Source of the DNA: an uncultured Gemella sp.
GTDB lineage: Bacteria; Bacillota; Bacilli; Staphylococcales; Gemellaceae
Direction: 5' to 3'
DNA length: 15,316 nucleotides
NCBI RefSeq assembly: GCF_900766305.1
Contig: NZ_CAAFUZ010000007.1
Location: 1 to 15,316 of the forward strand
Shown here piece by piece: positions 15,256 through 15,316 of the stretch; position 1 is the first letter of the stretch; every line of letters starts with the position of its first letter. The notes below the pieces were generated by a model, which searched no databases, had not been told where the DNA came from, and was given only the letters and a program-made list of their open reading frames with translations. The position numbers were made by a program, and so were the translations under genes.

Positions 15256-15316
15256 ATATGCAAAAAGACAAATATCCAATATAATTAAGGTGTACAAAAA
15301 TAATTAACTAAGAAAG

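Overview
The window looks like a chromosomal segment from a low-GC Gram-positive coccus (Firmicutes), most like Gemella or a near relative. The reasons are strongly AT-rich intergenic DNA, GGAG-type ribosome binding sites, U-tract hairpin terminators, a YSIRK-like signal peptide on a cell-wall-type adhesin, a canonical fruR-fruK-fruA operon and a pneumococcal-type FabK. The genus is an inference from remembered protein style, not from a search. Every gene I can support lies on the minus strand, so the window reads right to left.

Right part (about 15.3 to 12.9 kb): a YeiH/UPF0324 membrane transporter with a clear promoter, followed 76 bp later by a stand-alone fabK (enoyl-ACP reductase II) that ends in a wobble-paired terminator. 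No terminator is evident between the two, so they may share a transcript.

Centre (about 12.75 to 7.99 kb): a two-gene cassette of unknown function. The first gene encodes a very large protein with an N-terminal right-handed beta-helix region followed by three tandem CbxX/CfqX-type AAA+ ATPase domains. Domains 2 and 3 are a recent duplication with a period of 804 bp, including a 98-bp identical stretch. The second gene overlaps the first by 8 bp and encodes a membrane protein with nine N-terminal proline-rich (D)VVAPP repeats. The beta-helix coding region appears longer than the open frame: homologous-looking sequence continues upstream in the same frame but is cut by an in-frame TAA. The gene therefore appears nonsense-interrupted in this strain, unless the stop is a sequencing error or is bypassed. 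This cassette is the best candidate for an undescribed system.

Left-centre (about 7.97 to 3.77 kb): the fructose utilisation operon fruR (DeoR-family regulator), fruK (1-phosphofructokinase) and fruA (PTS EIIABC), with a near-consensus promoter and a strong terminator. Upstream of it, a second near-consensus promoter followed about 250-300 bp later by a hairpin suggests an unannotated small RNA or an independent leader.

Left edge (3282 to 1): the first 1094 codons of a large secreted, probably cell-wall-anchored adhesin. It has a YSIRK-like signal, a long Ala/Lys/Glu/Thr-rich stalk, a beta-rich ligand-binding-type region and mucin-binding-like repeats that run off the window.
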